A stretch of DNA of 64,000 nucleotides from Perkinsus chesapeaki (Eukaryota; Perkinsozoa; Perkinsida; Perkinsidae): contig JAAPAO010000036.1 of NCBI GenBank assembly GCA_013115145.1, positions 50,079 through 114,078 of the forward strand, written 5' to 3'. A program made the translations under genes and the position numbers. Every line of letters starts with the position of its first letter. Position 1 is the first letter of the stretch. The notes under the pieces were generated by a model, which was not told the origin of the DNA, did not search any database, and worked only from the letters and a program-made list of their open reading frames with translations. Positions 1 to 10,856 of the stretch are shown piece after piece.

Positions 1-417
1 AGCAGCCGCTGCAATACGAATTAAAATATCGTCATCATCATCATCATCCAAGTCAAGACTGTCATCGTCGTCGTTATCCGAGAAGGAGAAATCGCCGCGC
101 CTTTTTCGTCCATAATCATCATCAAGGTCAGAGAACTCGATCTCCTCTACACTGTAGACTTCCTTTCTGAGCTCATCCACGGCGATCTGCTTACGGCTGA
201 TAACATTTTGACGCCACCAAGAGTCCTTTATTTTGCAGCACTGCCAGCACTTTGTATAGTGACCGAAGTCGAGCTCTACCGGCTCTCGGCGGCCAATAAA
301 GTCTAAAACTACGCGACGGAGAGGCTTGTCGACGCCGACGGCATCCATGGTCTTATCAAGGGCCATCAGGTCAACAGCAAGATTGTAGGATCCTCTGACC
401 ATGCCCACAAAGTAACG
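1..417 (-). CDS. 3'-truncated gene of unknown function (runs off the window)
   Basis: One open frame on the minus strand runs from a likely splice acceptor (ttcag just above 417) to the window edge. It encodes LQRYFVGMVRGSYNLAVDL, then a segment rich in charged residues, a CWQCC cysteine cluster followed by KIKDSWWRQN, and a long Asp/Glu-rich tail (runs of D near positions 30-60). The start and the C-terminus are both missing, so neither length nor fold can be judged. Regular codon structure without stops over about 139 codons and the clean acceptor argue that it is a real internal exon. I do not recognise the family; the acidic low-complexity tail would suit a nuclear or scaffold protein, but that is only a guess. 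Confidence 0.5.
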
Positions 418-900
418 CTGAAGTGCGGATAATGATGACCCCACGCCTAGAAATAAGTAATATTCCAACGCCGATCAACGATGACCCAATCAGTGAGTGC
501 TCTACAAGGACAACAACGTTACGGCTGTGTGATAGCATCGGCTATCACCAAGCGACGGTCCCCTAACAATTTGTTAACAGAGTTCAGAAAAAAGGTTGCT
601 CTTGGGCTGGGCGTGCGCTAAATTAACAGCGCATAATCCTATGGGACGCAAATCTCGGCTTGATTGCTTCATAAGGCTGAGAATCACACCTGCATCGTTT
701 GATATTTCAGTTCTTACATTTTGTTGTCAACACATCCACCCACAGATATTAGATACGTACCATTATGGTTCAGCATGCTGATGTTAGCATGCATACAGAG
801 GAACACCACCACGTAATCACCACACTTTTCCTCTTATATGCTTACAACACTAATACCTAATTGTGTGTCCTACCTCTATTAGGGCCTAACACACTGGTTC

Positions 901-2172
901 ATGTCCCTCGATCTAAGTCACCTTTCCGTACCAGTAGTGTGTGCTATTGGTACTGGCATCGGCCTGCTACATGCCCTATCTGGCCCAGATCATCTAGCCG
1001 GTAAGCTTCCCACTACATTTTCAGCACAATTCTGTAACCATTGCAAGCTGCTGATCATTTCCTATGTTCTTAGCACTAATCCCTCTGTCGGTTAGCCTAC
1101 CGAAGCTCAGATCGTTCGAGCTTGGAATCGCCTGGGGCGCCGGACACGGTTTAGGTGTTGGGGTAAGACCCACTTCGCTGTCTATGCTGAATTGGTCTGC
1201 AGGTGCTAGCTGTGCTGATCTTTGCTATCAAGGATATCACCAAGGTAGGACAGGAGCATTCAAGTCGTGTGCATTGATCAACCTTAGATTCAATTTCTCG
1301 ACAAGTATATGGACCTCGCGGTCGGTGTGACTATAATAATCATTGGATTGTACGTTACGTTAACGTATCTCGTTCAAACTTATTGTCATTTATAGTGTTG
1401 CCATCTACGAGGCTAAAAGTTACAGCAAGCTTCATCATCATAACCACTCTGTCGAGTGCAGCCACGCATGCGACCATGAACACGCAGTTGAGAAAGATGT
1501 TGAGCATATCGGTGAGTGCCCCAAGGAGTCTGATGCCCTATGCGAAGAGGAATCGGACGAATGCGGTAACTGTCCTTGGCAGCAGCATCGCGAAGTATGT
1601 CTGTCTCGACATACTAGATACTAGGAGCACTTCTGCTGGTGAGCCATGCTGCGCCGCCTCACAGGCATTGGCCGAAGCTGCATCGAGTGGCCGTGGGCAG
1701 GCCAGTTTAATATGGCTCACTCTTACCACCGGAGTCATCCACGGCCTCAGCGGGTACTTTATCATTTCTAGCATTTTTCTCTAATGCTGATTACAGATGC
1801 GGTCATATATTTGGTATACTCCCAGCCCTTGCCTTGCATAGATGGCAGCTCTTCTGTGGTTATATCGTCACGTTCTGTATAGGCTGTTGTATCGGCATGG
1901 GTAAGTAGTAGTTGTGCATGTTGCTTACGCTGTTATTATCACAAGATTTTTCCCACAACAACTGGTTCTTAGGTGCATTTTGTGTGCTCATATCGGCGGC
2001 GTCCAAGTCCTTGGTTCAGAGGTTTCAGAGACCCGAACTTCCGAGCGATCTGGCATTCTGGTAGGACAGCTTCATCAGTTTAAAGCTCTATCGTATTGAC
2101 GACAGGTGTGGTGTTGTTGCTGTTATCTTCGGTATAGTTTGGGTCACCGTGGTTTTGCTGTGGCATGGCTAA
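901..2172 (+). CDS. UreH/NicO-type nickel/cobalt transporter-like membrane protein, ten exons
   Basis: Polytopic membrane protein of the UreH/NicO high-affinity nickel-transport family, which includes plant plastid members. Exons, all joined in phase: 901-1000, 1074-1162, 1203-1244, 1288-1349, 1396-1594, 1618-1638, 1665-1753, 1797-1900, 1973-2060, 2106-2172. Two family signatures are visible: HALSGPDHLAALIPLS near residue 25, then WGAGHGLGVGV; and in the second half TGVIHGLSG followed by GILPALALHRW. The loop between the halves (exon 5) is rich in His and Cys (HHHNHSVECSHACDHEH), a typical metal-binding linker. Several exons are hydrophobic and membrane-like (VTIIIIGF, CGYIVTFCIGCCIGMG). About 260 residues, within the family range. 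Substrate (Ni or Co) and membrane are inferred. Introns are 26-76 nt; the one at 1639-1664 is only 26 nt. Confidence 0.85.
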
Positions 2173-2778
2173 GCTGTTATGTGCTGATGTGTGGTTCTTA
2201 GTTCACTTGAGTTCTCAGTGAAGTGGCTAAAGGTTTTGTGAAGACGTGCATCACCGGGTTCGGTTAACTAGTTAGTTGATGTGGGACTAGAGGCTCAGAT
2301 GCGTTAACACAACAGGAGGCACCTTGAGGGATAGTAAGCCTACGCTAGAGATAGTAGTGATAACCAAGAACACACCAAGGGCAGGCGATAATCAACCGCG
2401 CCGGTCGCTTAGCTATAGATTAGTATAACACATAGACTGCGCAGAATCCTACAACACGCGGATCGAGGCGACGAACCTTGCGACGGCAGAAATAGACATC
2501 TGCTAGATTAGAGCAATAAATTCGGTTACTATGCGGGATAGATGCTCGTTGCAGCACAGGTCTACGGTCCAGTATAAGTGATTACTTGCCCCCGGGAATC
2601 CACCAAGTTAGTAGAGCTCTGCACGTGCAACAGAGTTTGTTGCACGTTGTCGCAGTTTGTCGCACACAATGTTGTGAGCTTCGACACCTAACCTTATTTA
2701 TTGTACTTGTTTCCAAGAGCTTATGGATAGCTCCCGGTGAGTAGCTCATTTCGTCATTATGACTTCTCGTGTATCAGA

Positions 2779-2850
2779 GCACGTAGCAAGGATGAGTACT
2801 CGATTAGGGTTCTCGCACGTAGCAAGGATGAGTACTCGATTAGGGTTCTC
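2779..2850 (+). repeat. 36-bp direct tandem duplication
   Basis: Two adjacent identical 36-bp copies (2779-2814 and 2815-2850), each beginning gcacgtagcaaggatgag and ending ttagggttctc. They lie upstream of the secreted-protein gene at 3046 in a stretch (2173-3045) where I see no gene. A short imperfect hairpin (gtgcaacag / ttgttgcac) lies at about 2623-2647. Confidence 0.9.
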
Positions 2851-3045
2851 GCACCGCACGTGTACCACCACCAGTGGAGCGCGCCCCTTCCTAATCACTT
2901 AAGCGTGAGGCGTCTCCATAAGCTGCGTGGAACTAGTGAAACCTCATCAATTATGGTTGATAGTCGAGTCCCGGCTTCCAGTCCGGGCAGAGGGTTTTAC
3001 GATCCCGAGGCTTTTTTTATCATTAGTTGCTTCGTCTCAACAACA

Positions 3046-3426
3046 ATGCATCTCTTTTCCACCGCCGTCACCTTGGTCGCCTCTCTCTTGGGTAACTCCT
3101 TGGCCCAAAACTATGGCACCTACTCTCAGTGCTATGCGAATCGCACACCATTGAGCAAGATCGATGTTTCTAAGAGTGGCATTAGGTTCCACTTCAGGGC
3201 TATCAACGAAGAAACTTATGAGAAACCAGCCGCTGTGTATGGACCGTATTCGTATTCCTTTTTTGATGGTGAGGTCATAAGCCCCAATATACATGAGGAC
3301 GATCCCATACTTGTCGATTATGCGGCGTACCTGAGCTCCAGCTCGTTTTATTCAATTGCATACTATAACAACGAACTATATATACATTCCTTGAGGGGCG
3401 GAGGTACCCAACCATATTGTCAATAG
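3046..3426 (+). CDS. Small secreted protein, 126 residues
   Basis: Single-exon gene. The chosen ATG (3046) opens a clear signal peptide, MHLFSTAVTLVASLLGNSLA, with likely cleavage after the SLA of LGNSLA. The mature part is rich in Tyr and Ser, with FHFRAINEETYEKPA and later YGPYSYSFFDGEV, ending RGGGTQPYCQ. An upstream in-frame extension is possible, but it would run through the 36-bp tandem duplication and would bury the signal peptide, so I reject it. The two-exon secreted protein at 38268-38642 on the other strand has a similar size and a similar segment after the signal peptide (lysine-rich, then a conserved-looking hydrophobic stretch), so the two may belong to one lineage-specific secreted family. 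Function unknown. Confidence 0.65.
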   Translation: MHLFSTAVTLVASLLGNSLAQNYGTYSQCYANRTPLSKIDVSKSGIRFHFRAINEETYEKPAAVYGPYSYSFFDGEVISPNIHEDDPILVDYAAYLSSSSFYSIAYYNNELYIHSLRGGGTQPYCQ

Positions 3427-4146
3427 TAGCATTCGTCCTTCACTATTGTACTACCGACACAAGAAGCGTGTCAAATCTTGAACTGTGAGCTGTGTCATCT
3501 CTATCCATCATAGTTGACCTCTCATGCATCCTGCGAGTCGCGTTACTAAGAAGTCTGCTAATACCTCATCTGCTCAAGGATCTGATGAACACGGTGGTCG
3601 TGACAGCTTAAGTGGTCAATTCCATTCAAATAGGTATTACAACTTGTGAGTTTCAAGATACAAGTTGTACCATACAACCAATATTTAGAGATCGTTGTGT
3701 TAGTCAACTCTGTCTATTATTTGTTCACTTTTCTCGAGCTGACGAGACACTCCTATTTCGGAGGCCAAAAACGTTTGGCTAGCTGGCAGATGCTTTTGTA
3801 TGCTACGTTACTAACGTATAACGTAACGTTAGAATAGGGAGAGTGTGGTTAATGCGCGCGGTAAGTGCCTTTCATAAATGGCGACCTACGGTAAGCTAGA
3901 AACTTGACTATGGTGCTGATCCAGCCCATTTGTGAAGGTAAGTGACAATCAAAATGTTTTTCGTCGAAGAAAGCGAGAAACCGTAGTCACTTACAATGGC
4001 TGTCTGACAGCTCATAGCAGGGTAGATACCCTCCAGCCATGGTGGCTACTGTGAGATCCGCGGGTTTTATAGTAGTCGCCCTAGTATGACTTGCCACTCA
4101 ACACAGTAATCTTGACTGACACCAGCATGCTGACCATGGGCCCGCT
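3427..4146. other. Intergenic, no gene seen
   Basis: Short open frames only, none with splice signals, a signal peptide or a recognisable motif. A small imperfect palindrome of taacg/cgtta units lies near 3806-3835. Confidence 0.5.
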
Positions 4147-7100
4147 ATTAATTTCTCTGAACGAATTTGTGTTGGTTCGATGGCCACAACTCCTTCAGCT
4201 TTCTAATGAGCCACACAGTATTATCAAACGCTTGAAGATTCTCTGCTTTAAGCTTCGGCAAGTGCCGTAGCAGTGCCATACCATTCTTCAAGTGAGTATC
4301 GGCTTCCATGACCTGCCATGTGAACTATGAGAAACCTCGCTTACACAACGTTACCTGTTTCTGAGTGGCAGCAGAGATGGCTCTGTTAATGAAGGCCGTA
4401 GCTAGCAATGAGCTTGCCTTGGATGTCTCCGAGTTGGCAGTCATCTCTTGTACCTTGATGAACACCACTCTGTCAAGAACAGCTCCTTCGTCTAATCTTA
4501 CGGCTCGGGAGCAAAAGTATTCGGCCTCATGAAAATGACCCTGTCTGAACAGAACGCAGGCGTATCGTAGGCAACACTTGGCATATCTGCAGACATGGCC
4601 CATGCGTTGGTAACGAGCCGAGGCCTGCTGAAAGTAGAACCTGATCAACTGTTATCACACAAACCCGTGACGCTCCCACATGTGCTCACTCTGCGCGATC
4701 GCCGAGTAGCTTCGGATCCACCTTCGCAGCGGCAAAAGCCACGCCGAGCGCCGTGTCGAAGATATACCTACCGAATGACACTGGAGGGATGCCCTACGAA
4801 CCGAGGCCTCTTACGCCTCAACAACACTCTTGTGAGTTGCATGAAGATCGCGGAGAGCGGCGGGCATCTTTTCAATTGTTTGCTGGACCAAACTTGCCGC
4901 CTTGTCTGATAATTGGGAAGGTGTCGGCTATCCGACGTGTAAGCGCCTACCTAGTTGCTCGTTTTTAACACAAATACCGATGAACCCCGCAATGACTTGC
5001 ATCACGGTCTCGGTCATGAACGGCTGATTAGGGCTCAGAGTGGCCGGGTTAAAAACGTTCAAGTTCCCAATGCTCGTGTCTTCTAGCAGCATAATGCAGG
5101 CAAGGTAATTCCCTTGCTTCTCTTGGTTCACGAAATGGGTGGCAATCTCTGGGCTCTTGAGTGTTTGCAGCAGCTTTGTCCGACACAATCGAAACCTCAC
5201 TGGCTTGATGCCAAGCCACACAGGTTGAAGCTTGCCCACGCAAAATTCAATGGTAACCTGAGAAAACCATCACCATACCGTTTATCTCGCATGGACCGCT
5301 CTGCAGTCTGTTAATGAAGATCCGGAACTAGTCAATACAGCGCCACATAACATTATTCACAACTAAGCCGTTCCCCCTTACAACAGCGGCCGTCTCACCT
5401 TAGGATTTCCACGTGGGTCATTCGATGGGCCTCCAATATCCCGGAGCAGCACCTGCCACGGCTCACTATGCGACCACGCTTCGCTAGTGTAGCAGCTCAC
5501 CTCTTCAGGGTCAACTCGTTTTGGACTATCAGGTCCTCCTGTACTGATTGGTAGAACATTGGCGTCTATATCTTTAAACTGAGAGTCATCACCGTCCATA
5601 TCGATAAGGTATCTAACCACTTATTGACACCAACGCTGAAAGTGGAGCTTACTTTTTCATATACTCCTTATCGACGTTTGCTTGGTCAGGTAGCCCAGCA
5701 TTCGCAGCAGCAGTCACATCATCCACTGACGACTGTGATTTCGACGCTGCCGAGGTACTTGTCTGAGTCTTCTTCTTACTTGACCGCGCTGCACCTTTAG
5801 GGATGGCATCGATATGATATCAGATACGGAGGACCCACCACGGGGGTTCGAGGATGCCGGAACAGGCCTCGAAAGGAAGGCATCTTCACCCTTCCTGGAA
5901 TGTCGCTTCTCGAGCTGCTTGCCACCCTTCTTGCCACCTACGGGAAATTTTACAAAGCGGCAGCAACTAGCGAGTGCTGTACTTGGGGGCGCTGGATTGT
6001 GAGCTGCAGCATCTCGGCTCTGTGAGTGCACAAGCTGTCTCTGCTTCAACTGGGCTGCTATGCTCTCGACCATCGGTTTAAGGTTTGGGTTACGCTGCAG
6101 TAGTGTAGCAAAACGGTCCATGACTGAGGAGGGAGATGTGACACCTGACGTAGGTCACATAACTTACCTTTCTCGTAGCTCCATGAAAGCCATTGCCAGA
6201 CTCTAATCATCTCACCCGCCAGCCACATGTTATACACATAGAGGAAATATAGATTAGCACAGGCAGCATGGTCAGCCTGGATGATATCCGGCAGGGAAGC
6301 TGAGTTCGCTGTTTGGACTTTAACAACTCTGGACGACCGGACTGGACGGTCATCCGCATTTCTGCTGCCAGTCGTCTTCGCTTGGGTCTTGCCCCCCAAA
6401 TACGGCGAGACCTAAAAATGAAAATTAAACTGCGGTCACTTATTCGTCATGCTACTGTCGGTTTGAAGGTCTCAACTGCCTTATCGTCATCAAAGGCTGC
6501 TTTCGAGCGACCTTTTGAACGACCATCCGTGGTGTATGCACTCCTGGCGCTGCGAGCCGTTTCAGGTCCTGCGCACTATATATAATTCTCAAATGGATAA
6601 GTTGATTCTCACCACGACTCTCGCTGCTGGTAGCTTTCCGTGCTTTGTTATGGGACGGAGGCCACGAGGCGAGCTTGCTGAAGTGGGCAACAGCCCTCAC
6701 AGAAGTCACGTAACGGTGCCGCATTATGAAGCCGCGATAGAGTCCTTGGACCTTCACAGTAGAGTGAGCAATCTACGTGGAGCAGGCTTGTGCTTACTCG
6801 TGAAACTAGTCCAATAGTAACATTAGGAACTCTAGCTGTATAGGAAGTGAATGCTTGTGACGGTTTAGTGTATGATTCGGCTATCCAATGATAACCTCTT
6901 GAGTGATACCCATTCGGCCGAGTGCCTGATACATCGTATCTGTGACACTTCACATAGCGATAACGATCCTTACCCGCGGGGATTCGTCCAGCGTCCACAA
7001 GTTCGAGCCCCGGTGGCGGCAAGTAGTGTTGCCCTGCTCCGAGAGTAACATTATTGACATATCGCTGTGTGAGGGTTGACACCATCTGCGAACGAGCATA

Positions 7101-7998
7101 ATTGAATTCAACAGACTCTTTCGACTACAGGCTCGATGCCTTTCCAAACTGCAACCAAAAGATGGCCACTAACGCAGGCACCGTGCAGTAGAGGGGACGC
7201 TGACGAGCCGCACACCTACGAGTTACACTATATGGCCGAAGCTACTGCTCATAATGGCTACTATATCGATCAGTTTGCTGCTAACACCCATCACGCCCCG
7301 AAGCTCTCCGTCATCAGACCATGTGAAGTTACCGTCTTGCTGATGAGGCTGCTGACAAACAGTGCATGCCTTCTGGAGCCGAGCCTCGACCTTACCTCTG
7401 CGTCACCCTTACGGCGCCGAGATGCGTGAGCGGCCGATATGGATTCCAGTTGAGCTTTAGCTTTCCTCTTGTTCATCCTGATCAGTCAGGTGACGATCGA
7501 AAAGCTCAAATGCAACACTCATACGTTTCGAGAGCTTGTGTGCCTTGATCGATGCATTCGTGCAGCCAATCGATGGCAAAGCGAAGAGAGATAACATCAT
7601 TGATGAAGTCGTCCAAGCGGGCTGCTTTCTGCTTCGAGAAAGACCCACTGCCTGAGCGCATGCACTGTCGTAAGGAAGCGTGGAGCTCACTAACCATTGG
7701 CGGTCTCAAAGAGATGCTCATGCGAGGCCACTGCGTCTCGAGTTGGACGCTGACCGTAGTCGAGGCCCAGATGGCCGCGGTCAAGTATGCCGTTATACAT
7801 GGCACGGTCTGCTACTGCCCAGTGAGGCCTATGTTTCAACCCGCGATACCTGCGCACACGTGCGAGTGGAAAATATGCAAGGATAGAGCTGGCGCTGGTA
7901 GCTCGCGGTTCGGATTCGAAATTCGGACTGTCGGGGGAGACACAGGTGGAGTCGGAAACATGATAAAACGAGTAGATAGTGCTCTTTTCAACACACAC
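4147..7998 (-). CDS. Large multi-exon helical-repeat (TPR-like) protein, unknown function
   Basis: Minus-strand exons can be chained in phase from about 7998 down to a TAA at 4147. In order: a segment ending in SGSFSKQKAARLDDFINDV; a basic coiled stretch (MNKRKAKAQLESISAAHAS); a possible zinc site (CTVCQQPHQ); an exon with NNVTLGAGQHYLPPPG; an IQ-like element VQGLYRGFIMRHRYV; then helical segments such as CANLYFLYVYNMWLAGEM and MDRFATLLQRNPNLKPMVE; a low-complexity Lys/Ser stretch; VTIEFCVGKLQPVWLG; and finally TPR-like helices (YAKCCLRYACVLFRQGHF, HEAEYFCSRAVRL) ending WPSNQHKFVQRN. Introns are 30-50 nt. What looked like a stop near 6447 is removed by a 45-nt intron (gtagca to tttttag). The start is uncertain: no ATG at 7998, one possible ATG at 7800, or upstream exons. 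Family not recognised; a ciliary or scaffold role is only a guess. Confidence 0.55.
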
Positions 7999-8034
7999 GA
8001 ATCAGGATATTTAACGCATATTAGAAGCAAGAGG

Positions 8035-8108
8035 GGTCGTTTAGCTCAGTCGGTTAGAGCATCGTGCTAATAACGCGAGGGTCGCAGGTTCGAGCCCTGC
8101 ATCGACCA
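8035..8108 (+). tRNA. tRNA-Ile (anticodon AAT)
   Basis: A full cloverleaf can be folded. Acceptor 8035-8041 pairs with 8101-8107 (one T-T mismatch), the D stem is GCTC/GAGC, and the anticodon stem TCGTG/CGCGA carries the loop CTAATAA, giving anticodon AAT. The variable loop is five bases, and the T stem GCAGG/CCTGC closes the loop TTCGAGC. A discriminator A follows at 8108. No intron. B-box-like GGTTCGAGCCC is intact. Confidence 0.93.
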
Positions 8109-8223
8109 TTTCCTCTACGTCCATTTCCGAGTTCCCATCGTTACTTTCCTCCGCCTGCTACTCGCGTTGTGAACTGGTCGTTCGTGCTCCGCCATAAAGT
8201 TGATAGTGACGCCTTGCACGCGA

Positions 8224-8588
8224 CTAAAGCCGCTTCGCACGCAGCCATAAACAGCACAATGGCGCGGTCACTTTGATGATTGCTCGATACGATGTAAGTG
8301 AATATACTTCCTGAAAGAAGGGGAGCATCAGATACCCTAGCAAGCCACTAAGCCCACTCCAGAGTGTTGCTGCATTCACAACTGCCTTCTTCCATGGATC
8401 AACGGCCACACCGTGGAAACATGACTTCACCTCCGAGTCGGCTGCTAACTTGCTCGCAATAACACGAGTCACTGCGGCAATATGCTCCCCGAAGCCTAAG
8501 GTGAAAAAGTGTAAACCAGTAAAGGCGTATTCCTATGGGGCTTACTATTGGCTCCAGAGAGCAGCGCTTTCGAGTGGTCGTGGATCAT
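8224..8588 (-). CDS. Hypothetical membrane-associated protein, two or more exons
   Basis: Minus strand. An exon starting MIHDHSKALLSGAN is spliced through a short intron (gtaagcccc to accttag) to FGEHIAAVTRVIASKLAAD, then FHGVAVDPWKKAVVNAATL and WSGLSGLLGYLMLPFFQEV, ending at a TAG at 8224. The last part contains a plausible membrane helix (LSGLLGYLMLPFF). Further exons may extend upstream to about 8950, since minus-strand acceptors are present there, but I could not fix them. The tRNA-Ile lies just beyond the 3' end on the other strand. No family recognised. Confidence 0.4.
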
Positions 8589-9050
8589 AGGTAATCGATG
8601 ACTCCAAGGTGGCCTAGTGTCGTCTGTACGGCACAGGAAGCCAAACATGTAGGCTGTTGCGTAGAGGAAAACAACCTAACACATGCGAAGCTGAAGAGGC
8701 CAACTTCATCATTCCAGGAGACATACCTCCCGATCGGTCTGGAATTCAGCCTGCATTATGCCACCACACACTGTTTTGGGCATCCACGGGATTGATGACT
8801 CGAAATGGAGTTGTAGCCACGCTGACCACTGGTCAGATGGCAAAGCGCTTGCTACCTGCAGAAGAGTATAGTGCATTGCACAGCCGGGAAGCTCACTGGT
8901 ATGGAATGTTTTTGGGCTGGGCCTTCGTCATCCATGACAGACTGTTCTGAGTCCTTGGCGCTACTATCCTTCAACTTCCGGCTTGCCAATGCCATCTGAC
9001 CTCTTCGTATAGCAGAATGCACACCTGTGGGACAAAGCTAACGGTGATGG

Positions 9051-10559
9051 CTACTCTCTTGATTGCCCACCTTTCTCGTCATGCGCTGCACCAGCCCTAG
9101 GGTACACCGCGGCCAGGTTCCTGTGGATAGACTCGCATACTGTCTGTATCTGAAAAGGAGGGGACTTCCATCAAACAAACCGCACATTATAGACTCATTC
9201 TTACCGATGTCTTTTCCAGCGCCAACCGAGGACGAATCTGCTGGACCCGTCGGCGAGCGAACGCAGGAGGTTCGTAACAGGAAAGCCGTTGCACTTTGGA
9301 TTCAGTTTCCTGATAAACCGTGATGACTTCCCCCCACATTCCGGCCTACCTCCTTAGCTATCGCGTGCAACCTATACTGCTCGAGTTTCATCATCTTCTG
9401 GCGTGCCTTCATCCGCTTTATGTCCACAACATCATCTCTGTGCTCCTCAACAGCATTCCTGTACTGGCATAACATGTACGATCGTCGAACCAGATACCTG
9501 CATCCGACAGATACCTGATGGACGGAAACTAATACAGCAACATACATATAGAAAGGGAAGGTATCTTTATTTCTCAGCCTCTCCTCAGCTAAGTCGCGCA
9601 ATGCTTTCTTGTATCGTCGGACAATATCCGACCCTTCACCGTGCAGGGAGGACCGTACCTAATAACGTCTACACCGAGATGCATGAAGACTTGGTCGCTA
9701 CCAGATGACCACGGAAGAATCGTTGGATAAGAACAGCTCGAGTGTTGAGGTGATTAATCCAGCGCTGATGGATCTTAGTCCGGAAGATGCTCTGTAACCT
9801 GTCACACATACGTCCATGGCGGCGGCGGTAGCAAGCCTTAGTCTGGAGCACCTTAGAACTGCTCTCATCAACGCTGCATTCCTCCTCTTGGTAACCACCG
9901 AGCGATAGTTATGCTGGATCTGGAAGAGAAAGACGTGTTAAAGTAGTGTACCACCATGATCCAGCATTGTAATACCGTAACCGCGGCAGTGTTCTGCCTA
10001 ACAAGCTGCAATGCTGCCTTGAGAGCTCGCCAGCTCCTCTGCATCCTCAGAACAGGACCCTTGATCCGGTTGGTATATGTTATGACTTTATAATATCGAT
10101 ATTGTGTTTGTATAACTATTGCCGCTCTGTGCCTCATCACCCTGGCTAACAATGCCCGCAAGGTAAGGTGGATCACTACCACCCCCAACACGAACGGCGT
10201 GTGCTCCTGGTACTCATTCCGTCGACTTAGGGCAAAGAGCTCTCTAAGCCGTTGGATCTCAAGGGTTCGGCTAGTAGTGGTAGTGACATCGACAGGCACG
10301 TTGCGCAGCATGACTCCCAAGTTCTGGACGCAGCGAAGGACTTGTCGACGAGTGAGGTAGGCAAACCTGCGGGCCTTCTTCCGCTCCGCCACCTTCTTAA
10401 TCGACGGTGGCTCTATCTTCTTAACATGTCTCAAAAGCTCTTGCACCACCACATGTGCTGTCTTCTTGCCATAATTGATCGGCCAGTCCTCCGGCAGTCT
10501 GTGCTCTATTTCACAGCCGATAAGGTCAAAGATCTGCTGGGCTGCTGTGGCGTCCACTC
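9051..10559 (-). CDS. IQ-motif (calmodulin-binding) protein
   Basis: Minus-strand multi-exon gene ending at a TAG at 9051. The first long exon begins near 10559 with VDATAAQQIFDLIGCEIEH, then a basic region (KKVAERKKARRFAYLTRRQ) and IQ-type helices: AAIVIQTQYRYYKVITYT, VLRMQRSWRALKAAL, VTVLQCWIMV joined across an intron to IQHNYRSVVTKRR, then LQSIFRTKIHQRW and AVLIQRFFRGHL. Downstream exons add coiled coil (AEERLRNK; MKARQKMMKLEQYRLHAIA). Each IQ element follows the pattern IQxxxR/KxxxxR that binds calmodulin or EF-hand light chains. No start ATG was found for the first exon. It may therefore be the 3' part of the gene at 10857-16014, which is on the same strand, also IQ-rich, and only about 300 bp upstream. 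Confidence 0.6.
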
Positions 10560-10856
10560 CTTGAAATGACAGGTTACCTACATAGAACGATAAGACCCAG
10601 AGACTTATCTCACCGCCTCAGAGAAAGGCGCTGCGTGGGGAGCGAAAAGTGTCCCTAATGCGGACGTACAATAAAATTTCAAAAGAATAATAATTTTCTA
10701 TACCAAAAGTAAACACTAAATGCGTTGCTTCAGGCCTAACACATGACGACCATCCCTTAGGACTCCCCAAATGAGTCAGTCAGAAGATTGCTCTGAACCG
10801 TGAAGCATGAGTCCAGCGCAGTACTTCTATGCAGTAACAAAGGTTTACCGGTCAAT

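Noticed and set aside
6447-6449. A stop at 6447 separating two minus-strand genes
   Set aside because: A 45-nt GT-AG intron removes it and joins two coding exons in phase, so one gene is more likely; RNA evidence would settle it.
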